Assembly: GCA_004835665.1 (NCBI GenBank) | Contig: RBKR01000022.1 | Span: forward strand, 186,001-250,000 | Reading direction: 5' to 3' | From: Phoma sp. XZ068 | Taxonomy: Eukaryota > Ascomycota > Dothideomycetes > Pleosporales > Didymellaceae | DNA: 64,000 nucleotides | In this document: in pieces, positions 26,048 to 37,290 of the stretch | Layout: every line of letters begins with the position of its first letter | How positions within the stretch are numbered: the first letter of the stretch is position 1 | The notes under the pieces: model-generated | The model's input: only the letters and a program-made list of their open reading frames with translations | Databases searched by the model: none | What the model was told of the DNA's origin: nothing | Position numbers and translations under genes: made by a program

Positions 26048-29000
26048 TCTTTTTTAGTTATAGTACTATAGCCTTACCTACCTGCTTAGCTATAAGTGTT
26101 ATAGTAAGTTAGATATACTATCTTAATATAAGTAATATTAAGCCTACTATCCTAAATATCTGCTTAAGTAATATATTATTTATTAAAGCTAATAGGATGC
26201 TAATTAAATATATTACTATAAAAAAGGCTTTCTACCCTAACTTATTTACTAATAGATTAAAGATAATAATATCTATAGATATTTATTACCTGCAGCTATA
26301 TACTATAACTGCTACTACTACTAATATTAATAAGGTAGATATATTACTAAGTTCTAATAGTAATAAGATTAGTAACTAATATAAGCTTAAGGCTGCTATT
26401 AATAACTTTATAAATAGTATTTACTAAAGTAATAACTTTAATATTATTATAGTATTAGTAAAGCCTAAATAAGGCTAGAAAGGTATATACTTAAAGGTTC
26501 TATACTATTATTAAGAGTATATACTAATAAGTATATTATAGTGTTTATATAACTTTAAGCTCTATTAAATACTAATAGCCTTACTCTAAAGATAAATAAA
26601 GGTAAGATAGGTAAAGATAAGTCTAGTAAAGATATATTTAGTAATAATAGGCCTTATAGTAGTAGACCTAGTAATAATAGGCCTAGTAGTAGTAAGCCTA
26701 GTAGTAGCAAGCCTAGTAGTAACTCTATACCTACTAAAAATATAAAGAAGAAGATAATAAAGAGGAAGTCTAGTAAGAGTATATCTAGAACTTTATTAGA
26801 ATTAAGACTATAAATACTATAGCCTAACCTACTAGAAGTATATAGCTCTCTTCCCCCTATTAATAATTTAAATAGATAAATTAGTAATATAGAGGAGGGA
26901 GAAGGTAATAATAACTAGAAGTCTAAGTTACTTAAGTAGTAAGTACACTATACTATTAGTATAGTATAAAACTAACTCTAATAATATATAAACTAAACTT
27001 AATAATTTAGAGGTAGGCTTTAAGGCTATATAAGTAACCCTAGAAGAGTAGTATAGTATAGTATATATATTTAGTGTCCCTATATAATAACTATATAAAT
27101 AGTATACTTCTAAAAACTAGTTTATCTCTATTAATTCTACCTTAGGCTTTAGCCCTAAGTTTAAGCTTATAGCTTATTAAGTAGTTAGTACTAATATTAT
27201 TTATAATATAAACTTTAGCTTAAGACGCAGCTATATTAAGTAGGATTATATAGGTATAGGTAAAACTATATAAATAATTAGTACGTTCTTCCTAAACTTT
27301 ATCCTAATATTTAAATCTTATAAGGGCTCTATACTACTATCTACCTAGTATTTATACCTTAATTCTAATAGTTTATTTAAAGGTTAGTTACTATAAATTA
27401 GGGCTATATTTCTATTAGCCTACTCTAATAGTATAGAGCCTTAGCTATAAGACTAGATTAAAGTATTATAAGATAGCTCTCTACTTAAGCAGGCACTATT
27501 AAAGTAGTACCTAAAGATAATTATACTATATAAGTCTAGTAAGATATACTATAAGACTTATAAAGGAGAAGCTAATAGCCTTTACTATAATATTATTATA
27601 GATAACCTTATTAAGATACTACCTTAACTAGACTAGGATAATAATACATGCTCTATATATAGCTTTATATTAGACCTTAAAGATAGGCTAGAAAGACCTA
27701 AAATTTAATACTTAGGCCCTAGCTTATAGCCTAATTACCTACTTACTACTATAAGTAAACTAAGTCTAACTAGCAGTAGAATCTTTATTATCTATATAAA
27801 TAAGTATTAGCAGAGCTAACTTTATAATATAATCTAACTAAATACTAAACTAATTTAGGAGCTTAATAGTAGTATTAATAAAATAAATCTATTATACTCT
27901 AAGAAGTTAAGAGATCTCTATAAGGAGTATTAATTGCTTATTAACTAGAGCTTTAAAGAGGGTAAAGATAGTAGGTAGTATAATTAGGCTATATAAATAG
28001 CTATATAAAAAGACTACTAAGGTGTTAGAAAGACTATAATAATAGTTTATAGCCTTCTATATATAGTATAGGTTATTATTAATAAAATCTACTTAGCTAG
28101 TAGTAAGAATACCTTAACCTATATAGGTATTATTAATCTCTTTAATTCTCTTATTAAAGACCTAGCTCTATAACCCTCCTTTATAGTAATTATAGGCTCT
28201 GCTATAGTAAATAGTATTATAACTATACTTGTCTTTATACTTAAGAGATTAAGGTATAAAGATACTACTTAGAAGAAACTACTAGATAAAGCTGTCTAGT
28301 TTCTCTAGAAGTATAACCTTAAGAAGACACTAAAGACCTAGAAATTATTTAAGAAGGTATCTAGAAAAGACCTTACCTAACTAATTACTAAGAAGATTAA
28401 GAATAACCTAAAGATAAAGAATATCCTTAAGGTTATTATAGAGATTATTAGAATATACTTTATTAGTTATAACTATTACTCTATAGATATATAGGGTTAT
28501 AAACTAAACTTAATAGACTATATACTAAAGGACTAGTACCTCCCTATTATATTTAAGCCTAACTACTATAAAATACTTAGGAATATTAAGTAAAATATCT
28601 AGGTATAAGTTAATAAATAATATAATAAGGTAGTTATAGAATAAAATAACCTTAGTAGTAAGAGTTTAGGAAAACTAAAGCCTAAGTATTAGTCTACTAT
28701 ATCTATTAATCTAGGAAGCTACTAGAAGGCTAAGGTACTAGCTAGCTTTCTAAACTTTTTTAATACTATATATAAATACTAAGATAGATATCTAGAGGAA
28801 ACCCTACTTATTAGTAAAAATACTAGTTAGAGTAATAACCTTAGTAAGACTAACCTTAAGCTTAATAAAATACTTAAGAACCTTATAAAGATACTTAGGT
28901 TAATTATCTATAAGGCTATTAATAGTATCTATAATAGCTCTACTAAGATAGAGTATATACTATTTAAGGTAATAAAGATATTATAAGAGCTTACTACTAC

Positions 29001-30240
29001 TCCTAACCTAAGAAAAGATTAACTAGATCTACTAAGTATTACTTATAGAAGCAAGTACTATATTACTTTAAATATATAGTTATATAAGATAATTATTTTT
29101 ATAGTAAGTCTTAGGTATCTTTATACTTTATACTCTAGGTTATAGTACTAATATAGGTATAGAGAATAGTTAAGGAGTTTAGGTAAAAGTATATAGCTTA
29201 GGTAGGTAAGGGTCTAGATAAGAATATAAAAGTATTAAGGTAGTATAAGTTCTATAACTTTAATACTAATTAAGTTAAAGATAATATCTAGTTTATAGTA
29301 GCTAGACTAAAGATAGTCTACTAGTTTATTAACCTTATTAAGGGTTATATTTTTAAGGCTCTAGAACTATATAGTATTAATATAGAGGTAGTATAGTATA
29401 GATATTATAGATTTTAAATTAACTAGGTTATAGCTAAGGTTAAGCTTAACTTTCTAGTTTATATAGGTTTATATATAGAGAAACTTATATATATATAGAA
29501 CAAGATTAAGAATAGGTTTATAGTATAATACTAAGCTATATAGCTTAATAAGATCTAGGATCTAGCTAGAGCTATAGAGGATAACTATAAGGAAGTATAG
29601 CTAGATAGTAAGTGCTACTATTAAATATAGATAGTCTAATATAGGAATTAGACTAAGCTCTAGTAGAATAATTACTAAGTACTATACTCCTTACTATAGT
29701 ATACTTATAGTTTAATTTTATTTATACTGCTTATACTAAACTTTTAGGTTCCTTCTACTCCTTGCTATAGTATATTTATAGTTTAACTTTATTAAAGCTA
29801 TATATACTAGGAACTTATAGCTATTCTACTCCTTACTATAGTATATCTACTATTTAGTTTTATTTATACTGCTTATACTAAGAACTTAGGGCCCTTCTAC
29901 TTCTTACTATAGTATACTTATAGTTTAACTTTATTAAAGCTATATATAGTAAAAACTTAGGGCCCTTCTACTCCTTACTATAGTATACTTATAGTTTAAC
30001 TTTATTAAAGCTATATATACTAAAAACTTAGGGCCCTTCTACTCTTTACTATAGTATACTTATAGTTTGTCTATATTAAAGCTACTTATATACTTTACTA
30101 ATTCTAGGTAAAGAAATACCTCTACCTTATAAATAATAACTCTAATTAGCTAGTAAATACTATACTCTATACTTTTATTACTAAATACTATATAAAAGAA
30201 TACTCTACTAATAATTTATAGTAAAGTAAGATATAGTTAC
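26048..30240. repeat. AT-rich RIP-saturated block between the two transposons
   Basis: Plus-strand frames with many TAG/TAA run through about 26500-29650 and have real coding character when stops are ignored. A short Ser/Pro/Asn repeat near 26640-26740 (units of RPSSS/KPSSS type) precedes a Lys-rich segment. I could not assign the family. The only short open frame (26197-26379) is compositional and not a gene. A 71-bp tandem array closes the block. Confidence 0.75.
29676..30090 (+). repeat. 71-bp tandem repeat array, about six copies
   Basis: The segment CCTTCTACTCCTTACTATAG and its variants start at about 29679, 29750, 29821, 29892, 29963 and 30034, exactly 71 bp apart. The later units (from 29892) are the most alike, with an AAAACTTAGGGCCC junction. 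All units are AT-rich and RIP-like. Confidence 0.88.
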
Positions 30241-30242
30241 TA

Positions 30243-30290
30243 ACGTAAACCACCACCGAGAGCGACAACCCACCGAGAGCGACAAAATCT
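30243..30290. repeat. Left terminal inverted repeat of the second transposon
   Basis: Its 48 bp are identical to the reverse complement of 32044-32091. The 16-mer CCACCGAGAGCGACAA occupies positions 11-26 and 28-43 of the repeat. Confidence 0.92.
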
Positions 30291-30310
30291 CTTGGCACGA
30301 CTAACACTAG

Positions 30311-32011
30311 TTATGAATTATCAGATTCATCGCTATCAAACAAGGATCCTATGAACCTTGTGCTCGCATCTGATTCAGAAGTGTCTTCTGAATCCTTTTT
30401 GCACGTACGAGCGTTGTGCCCAGTCCCTCCACAGTTCCCACAGCGCCGTAGAGCTGGTTGTGCTATTTCTTGATCACCACCACCTCGAGTCCTTTTGGAC
30501 GACAAAGCCACCACAGACGCCTCAGCAGCTACCTGCGCTGACCCTACTCCATACTCCAATGTACCCCCATGCTGAATCTGCTTCCTTTTGCGCCCTTTCC
30601 GCTTGGTCATCACTGCCAATTGCTCTTCAAGCTCAGTATTGCGGGCAGCAAGAAGCGCATTTTGATGCAGCATTAGTTCAGCTCCCTTTACAAGCTGTGA
30701 GAAGCCAGCTTGGGCAGCAACTGGTGACCGAGTAAAAGACTCGCTCACAAGCTTTGACTGAGACCCAAATTCATGCGTATTGCTTGGAGTCTTCGACTGC
30801 CACGGGGTTGTTGGTAGTGGGGGTTGAGGCGGGGTACGCAACCGTGTCTCCAGGCGATCCAACACTACCTGCGCGTTGACAGGGACTAGTCCTGATGCCT
30901 CAAAGGCCTTTCGACAATTAGCCTGTGTGAATACGTCAAAAAACGCGTCCTTGAAGGCAGGTAGGAAGCCTTCCTTGTTGATGTGGAAGACGCGTCGGCG
31001 TGCCAAGTCTCGGACGCGTTGGGAGTACTTCCGCTTCAATGGCGAGAAGCAGACCACATCAAGTGGCTGGAGGATGTGTGATGAATGGGGAGGCATACAG
31101 AGCGTAAGGATCTTGTTCTCCAAGCAATAGTCCTTGAACTCCTGGTTAAGGTGGCTCTCGTGACCGTCCAAAATGAGCAGCCGGTATACCCCCACCTGAC
31201 GCGCTGTTGTATGCGTGTCAAAGTGCTTCAACCACTCCAGGCCAAGCGCGTTGTTTGTCCATCCGTTCTCTGAGACAGAGAGCTTCCAATTACGCGGTAT
31301 ATCTGCCTCCTCGTACCATGCAGAGATGTGGACACGCCCTTTGTAGATGATAAATGGCGGGGTTGCGTGGCCAGCAGCGCAGATACTCTGGATGACTGTA
31401 ACCCACTCGCGATCTCCTGGCTGAACGAGCTCTGGTCGAGTACGTCTATCAGAGCCTGTGACGACCTTCATGGACCCAATGACGCCCATCTGGAAGCCAG
31501 TCTCGTCAAAGTTGTGCACGTCGTCGTCATGGACGCCGTACTTGGCTTTGGTATCCTCTACCAACTTGAACCACGCGCCAATGACCTCAGGATCTTCCTG
31601 CATTATCCTCTGCCTATCCTTTGCTCGATTGAACGCCATCTTGAGCCTATCTGAGCGCGTCACAAAGCGCGCAGCCCAGTGCTTGCCAACTGGCTTTCCA
31701 TCACGCACACCCAACAGTTTATCAGCCATATCTGCCACCTCACACAGCCGGGGCGCAAAGCCTCGCGCGTCAAGGTCAAGTATGTATTGGATAATCGTCT
31801 CTTCCTCTATTGCAGTAAGCTTGAGGCAGTTCACGCGTGTTTCGAGTCGAAATGGTATTCCCTTGGCACGTTTAGATAGGGTATGATGATTAACGTTGAA
31901 TGCTGCAGCAGCGCGTCGCAGGCTTGGAAATTCATCTGAACGATAGGCTAGAAGGGCAAGCTGGACCCTACCTTCGTCTTGTTGATATTGCGCGTTGTGT
32001 TGTTGAGACAT
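30311..32011 (-). CDS. DDE transposase, pogo/Fot1 (CENP-B-like) family, 566 aa
   Basis: An intact single-exon gene homologous along its length to the 550-aa transposase at 24313-25965. It has an N-terminal Psq helix-turn-helix (about 15-50), a CENP-B-type domain (about 65-130) and a DDE core with D169 (NFDETGF), D282 (LDGHESH) and D318 (QPLDVV). A basic stretch (KRKGRKRKQ, about 471-479) and a zinc knuckle CX2CX4HX4C (C525, C528, H533, C538) follow. A Ser/Asp-rich acidic tail after the knuckle is absent from the other protein. All catalytic residues are present, so the element may still be active or was until recently. Confidence 0.92.
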   Translation of the reverse strand: MSQQHNAQYQQDEGRVQLALLAYRSDEFPSLRRAAAAFNVNHHTLSKRAKGIPFRLETRVNCLKLTAIEEETIIQYILDLDARGFAPRLCEVADMADKLLGVRDGKPVGKHWAARFVTRSDRLKMAFNRAKDRQRIMQEDPEVIGAWFKLVEDTKAKYGVHDDDVHNFDETGFQMGVIGSMKVVTGSDRRTRPELVQPGDREWVTVIQSICAAGHATPPFIIYKGRVHISAWYEEADIPRNWKLSVSENGWTNNALGLEWLKHFDTHTTARQVGVYRLLILDGHESHLNQEFKDYCLENKILTLCMPPHSSHILQPLDVVCFSPLKRKYSQRVRDLARRRVFHINKEGFLPAFKDAFFDVFTQANCRKAFEASGLVPVNAQVVLDRLETRLRTPPQPPLPTTPWQSKTPSNTHEFGSQSKLVSESFTRSPVAAQAGFSQLVKGAELMLHQNALLAARNTELEEQLAVMTKRKGRKRKQIQHGGTLEYGVGSAQVAAEASVVALSSKRTRGGGDQEIAQPALRRCGNCGGTGHNARTCKKDSEDTSESDASTRFIGSLFDSDESDNS

Positions 32012-32043
32012 GTTAGGATGAAAGGAGGAGGAGTGGTCTTGGC

Positions 32044-32091
32044 AGATTTTGTCGCTCTCGGTGGGTTGTCGCTCTCGGTGGTGGTTTACGT
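32044..32091. repeat. Right terminal inverted repeat of the second transposon
   Basis: Perfect inverted copy of 30243-30290, lying 33 bp upstream of the transposase start codon at 32011. Confidence 0.92.
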
Positions 32092-32093
32092 TA

Positions 32094-35000
32094 TACTATA
32101 TATATAGTATAGTAAGGTTTACTAATTCTACTATATATAAGGTATAGTAACTTATTATCTAGTATATATAGTGCTTACTATCTCCTATATTTACCTTTAC
32201 CTAATCTATATTATTAAGTTACTATAAGTAAGCTTACCTTTATAAACCTATCTCTATTACCTAGATACTACCTTTTCTCTCTATATACTTACTATATATA
32301 CTTTTAACTCTACTATAAAACTTATTAATATATCCTCTAAGACTATAAAATACTACTACTATACATCTAAAGCTAATAATAGCTAAGCTAGCTATACCTA
32401 TATAATAGGACTTATATATATAAGTAAAAGGAAAAGGCTATTTTATAATTATATCTATTATAATATACTTTAGTTTAGATAAAGATAGCCTAAAGTAGAT
32501 ATATATAGATATTAATAAATAGATTAAGTTAATATAAGAGTTTCTAGCTCTTATAAGTTAGTACTATAGAGCAAAGGTAAAACTACCTTATAATTAGTAG
32601 GATATAGACACTAAGATATACTAGGTAGAGTAATAGCTAGCTAAAGAGAGTAAGTATATATACTACTAAAGAATATAAAAGCTCTAGAAGCGCTTAAGAA
32701 GGAGGCAGCTTAAAAACTAGTTTTTAACTTAAAGGTTAAGGTTAGAAAGAATATAGTAAGAATAAAAAAGGATATTAATATAGAACTTTCTCTAATAAAG
32801 CTATTAGCAAAGCTACTACCTAGCAGGGCCTATTTATAATTACTATTCTTATTATAGCTACTAGGGCTATTCTTAGCTTCCTTCTATTAGAATCTCTTTA
32901 TTTATCTAATACCTTCTATAATAGTAATAGTAAAGCTATATATATATAATAACTACTAACTACTCTAAGACTAGATTAGCAACCTACTATAGTTTAATAT
33001 TAGACTTATAAATTCTAAATTATAAATTATAATTATAAGGCTCCTATTCTACTTCTTACTTATAGATAGGTTACTTTTAAAAATAGTAGTAGGTAGTTTT
33101 ACTAGTAATAATATATCTATAGTAAAGCTTATAGACTTTATATAGTAAAATATTCTATTAGGACTTTTAAAGGTATAGAAGGAGTATAGCTATAGTATAG
33201 AACTTACCTATACCTAGAGTAAGAGCCTAGCTAATAATAATAACTTTACTGTTACTATTAATAACTTTATTAATAGGCTGTGTAAGTATATAGATATATA
33301 TATTACCCTTATGCTTAGCACTAGAGATACTTTAATAACTAGTATATATATAGTATACTCTTATCTATACTATATCTAATAGTTTATAATATAGATAATA
33401 CTAGGACCTCTAATATAGAACAGTTGTCTAGCTATTATATAGGTATATACTTCTAACTATACTCTATCTAAATTTTAGCTAATAAAAGATACTTTTAAGA
33501 TTATACTTTTATAGGTTTGCTAAAGAAGATAAAGGTATATATAGAAGTAAAGATATTAGGTAACTGCAAGAAATAGAAGCAAGGTAAAGAGATTATAGAA
33601 TTAGAAGATAGTAATACTATATAACTATAGAAGAGCTATATAGTAGTAAAAGTAAGTATATTAAAGATAAAGAAGATTATTAGTACTAATATTCTTAGTA
33701 GAGAATAAGGTAGAGGCAACTTAGAAAGCAGCAAGGATAACTACTTTAAAAAGTATAATTAAAGTAACTAACTATTAGAGGAAGAAGAACTCTTTAATAC
33801 TAATATAGAGATAGACTTAAACTAGCGTAGGCTAGTAGAGTAGTTAGTTTCTACAGAATACCTAGACTAGTATACCTAGTGTCTTAGCATAGAGAGGTAG
33901 TAGTATAACGCTAGATTAGATTTACTACTAAATTCTATTATAATTAATATCTAAACTATATACTGCAAATATAAAGAAGGTTAGATAACTTAAATTAATA
34001 TCTTATAATTAATTAATATTAAGGTCTAAAATATACTCTACTTATAGTATAGGCAGTAGTAGTAGGTAAGTAGAGAATAGTAGGCTTAGTCTGTACTATA
34101 GAGTATAGTATAAGTAGAAAATCTATAGTGCGTTAAGCCCTATATAATAATATAGTAATTTTAAAGTAAGTAATTTCTAGATATAGTAGGCCTATTATAG
34201 ATAGTATAGGTTTTTTAAGTATATAGTAGGGGTAGTACAGATATTATAGCTGTTTTTAAAATATTATAGTGTTATTAGGGTTATTAGAGTTATTAAGGTT
34301 ATAAGCTAAATATTAAATAATTATTCTAGCGCTCTAATTTCTATATAAAGATTATATAGGGATTACCTATAATATAGAAGGTAAGTACTATAAAAGGTGC
34401 TAATAGGGATTATTTTAAATTTATAGGCACCCTTTAATATATATATAGTTTTAGCTCTATAGATGCAATCTTTATTCTAGTTATACTATTGCCTATAGTA
34501 CTATACTATAATTATATACTTTTAGTACTAAAAATATTTTTTCTAATATTACTACTTTTACTACTATACCTCTACCTATACCTATACTTATACCTATACT
34601 TACTTCTACTTTATTTAATTTAATAATCTACTATATATTAAGTTTTTATTAACTCTTAAGTTAATTAAATATTCTATCTATATAATAGAGAGTTATTTAA
34701 ATATACTACTTAATAATAGCTAGCTATTATTCTATATAACCTTATAATCTATTATATTTCTAACTATACTTAGCTCTAAGAACTAATAGAATAATATATT
34801 ATAAGCTTTACTTAGGTATAACTTTAATATAACCTTAGTAGTATTTATAAGCTTTACTATAAGGTTATATAGTAATATATATAGTAATTGTAGAGAGTTA
34901 AATATAGATATATTAATTTATACTAAGCCTTTAGCTAAGAAGCCTATTCTATATCTATATATAATATATCTATATAATATACTAGGCCTATATAGTTAAA

Positions 35001-35150
35001 GTGCTAGTAACCTAATATATAGTTATACTATAGTTAGTATACTCTAACTAGTATACTCTTTATATTTACTTACTCTATAACCTTAATAGTTTATAGTAGT
35101 AACTTAATAATAATATTCTTAGGTATTGTTAAATTTGCCTTTGTAATTTA
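32094..35150. repeat. AT-rich RIP-saturated block up to the edge of the gene-rich region
   Basis: No open frame survives. Plus-strand stop-interrupted frames with Gln/Lys/Arg-rich coding character run through about 32380-34080. A decayed DUF3435/Crypton-like or other repeat protein is possible but not demonstrated. The LTR tail at 34590-34826 is described separately. The change to normal composition occurs at about 35150. Confidence 0.75.
34590..34826 (+). repeat. RIP-mutated 3' part of the variant B LTR
   Basis: TAATAATAGCTAGCTATTAT near 34711-34730 is the RIP derivative of the palindrome at 21610-21629. The terminal stretch GAACTAATAGAATAATATATT...AAGCTTTACTTAGG matches the ends of the LTRs at 5230-5827 and 21223-21801. 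Confidence 0.6.
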
Positions 35151-35169
35151 CGCTATAAGAATATCCTTA

Positions 35170-37290
35170 GTAAAATTTAATAGCTGCTTCTTGGGTTAAA
35201 GTTGTGGCTATGCCTGCCTCCGGCACTATATCCTGTGAGGAGCCGCTCTCTTTGAAGTTACTTGCACTGTTATTGCTCTTTCTCACAGCTAAGCGGCGAG
35301 TCTGCTCTATCTAGGGAGCAGTATTACCTGTGCCTAAGCCTGTGATTAACTACAGCAGTGTCTTAATCTCGTTGTCAACGTAACTGCTTACAGCCCCGCA
35401 TTTACTAGTTAATTCAATGTTCTATCCATGCGAGGAAGAGATACGTACTCTCTAAATATTTTATAAATGTCGGCCTCTAAGATTTACAGAGCAAATAGGT
35501 TCTAAAGACCTTTGCGTTGTGCTCGTCTGACTTTGCATTTGTAAGTCCATTGTTCGCCATATACCTAGGTATCCGACATCCACGACTAGCCCTCAGATTG
35601 AGTAATGTGCCACTTAGTCACTGCGATTGGCGGTAATAAGCAATGCTGTCTTAGAGTTCGTTGCCAGCATTGTAGTTTGCTTGTCCGCTGGCACCACCAC
35701 CTAGGTAACTCCTGAGCTGGAAAACAGTATAATTAAGAAGTCTGGGTCTATAGGCGTATAAGTGTACAAGTCCCAAGTGCCAGCAGTCCATACTCTGTGT
35801 GTCATCTCCTCGAAAATGGTATCCTCTGAAGTCATGGCGTACTGATTGAGCCCCTTAACAGGTTAGATATGCTGTGAACACTGCACCAGCATATTTTCCA
35901 CATTCTGATCATCAGTGATATTGCATGCACATGTCGCGTGTCAACGGCCTTGGCTTGCGAGCCGTCCAGGTGGTAATTAGTATCCATCGCTGATCTACTC
36001 GAAAGCGATTTTGCGAGCGCTGTGTTCAACAGAAAGATCTGTGATGCTTCGACTAGCATGGATGCCGCCTCAGGGTCCAAATGAAGAGGATACTTAGAGT
36101 GAGAAACCACTGGCACCTTTTTACCCGGACGCGCTCGGATTACGAGCTTCTCCGTGTGCTTGCCCATATTGCATTAATCGCAAAGCCTTCTCTACATCGC
36201 AGTACTTAAACACTGTTAGGGGAAAGGCTGGCCTGAACACTCCTGAGTCAACCATTTTCCATACACCTTGGGCGGTGTTCAGGTATCTCCCGCGGTGTTC
36301 TGCCAATGCTACGACTTCGGGATTGATGAAGTGGAAAGGAAACATCCATGGATGTTGTAAGAAGGTCGACATCTCAAGGCCGGTCTTGTTGTAAGTGTCG
36401 CGTTTACCTACTTCCACAAATCGATCGAAGTTGTCAATGGCCGCGAATGATTACAGGAGAGTATCGCCTGAGAGTGAGTTGGTGACGACGTCAACATCAT
36501 GTCCTTTAGTCATGCATCTAATACCCTGAGCAAATGTCAGGACCCCCGAACTGAAGATGTGGTCTTCCGGCATGCCATATCGTTGTTCTACTAGTCCCTT
36601 TCTTGCAGCGGATCTAACTGTGGCGTATGCTTTGGCACTGATTTGTTGGGCAATCTGAATTGCCGGCCTGCCCAAGACTACCCAATTCAGCGTGGTTAAG
36701 AACTGAGTCATTCTTGTATAGACGAGGATGCTCCATCAGGACGAAATAAGCACTGAAACAGGTCGTGGGACAAGCGACAGCCTCCTCGGTGGACAAAAGC
36801 GAAGGTAGGGAGTGCATTAACTCTTCGTCCGTGCTTACTTGAGTAGCCATGGAACACAAGATGAAGCCAAAGACAAGATTTCCAGGCTTATGAAGTGTCA
36901 CCTTGCTGCCGATCTTCGTGACTCTATCCGCTGCGTCGGTGCCCAGGTCTATCTTAGGAGAGTTGCCCATGGCACCGAGTACATCCATAAAATTAAGATC
37001 ATTAGCTTCCACAGCAATTCAGACATAGTAAGGGTTAAGTACTGTGTTGACATCCAATTAGGGGTGGTCGTCGAAGTGTGTCGAGCAAGCCAGGCTCACC
37101 CATCTTCAGCTTTAAGACGCTTCCGGGTTGGTGGAAATCCCCAATCACAGGTAAGCTAGCCTTTCCACGATTTTCGAAGACGGTACTCATATCATGATTG
37201 AGGGAGACACGTGGTACGCGGATTACACCATGTGCCTCTGCATATTCCCTGTCGAGCAAAACTGTGATCATGTACAGAAGCAACAACCCA
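35170..37290 (-). pseudogene. Highly reducing polyketide synthase relic (ER-KR-ACP portion)
   Basis: On the minus strand, across several frames, the pieces of a fungal HR-PKS C-terminal half follow in correct order. The ER start ('EYAEAHGVIRVPRV', 'FHQPGSVLKLKMGEPGLLD') lies at about 37240-37080. 'LNFMDVLGAMG' is near 36990. The 'CFSAYF' to 'QYGMPEDHIFSSGVLTFAQG' stretch is at about 36770-36520, and the ER end ('GKRDTYNKTGLEMSTFL') near 36390. The KR starts near 36090 and includes 'SGQANYNAGN' near 35680 and 'LGLVVDVGYL'. A possible ACP remnant is near 35400. KS, AT and DH are absent, at least five frame breaks are needed, and the relic ends where RIP-mutated repeats begin. It cannot make a functional enzyme. 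Confidence 0.85.

Larger units (their letters stand above)
30243..32091 (-). mobile_element. Second complete pogo/Fot1-like DNA transposon, 1849 bp
   Basis: Perfect 48-bp terminal inverted repeats (30243-30290 and 32044-32091) start ACGTAAACCACC and enclose one transposase gene. TA flanks both sides (30241-30242, 32092-32093). In each repeat the 16-mer CCACCGAGAGCGACAA occurs twice, 17 bp apart. The outer ACGTA is shared with the element at 24184-26045, but the inner motif differs. Like that element it is unmutated inside RIP-saturated DNA and in the same orientation. Confidence 0.93.

Noticed and set aside
32094..34200. DUF3435/Crypton-type tyrosine recombinase relic
   Set aside because: A Lys/Arg/Gln-rich frame resembles the C-terminal part of such proteins, but the catalytic region could not be identified through the mutations.
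1..35150. Possible centromere
   Set aside because: AT-rich RIP-mutated blocks can be centromeric, but recognisable genes and insertions interrupt it and no independent centromere evidence exists in sequence alone.
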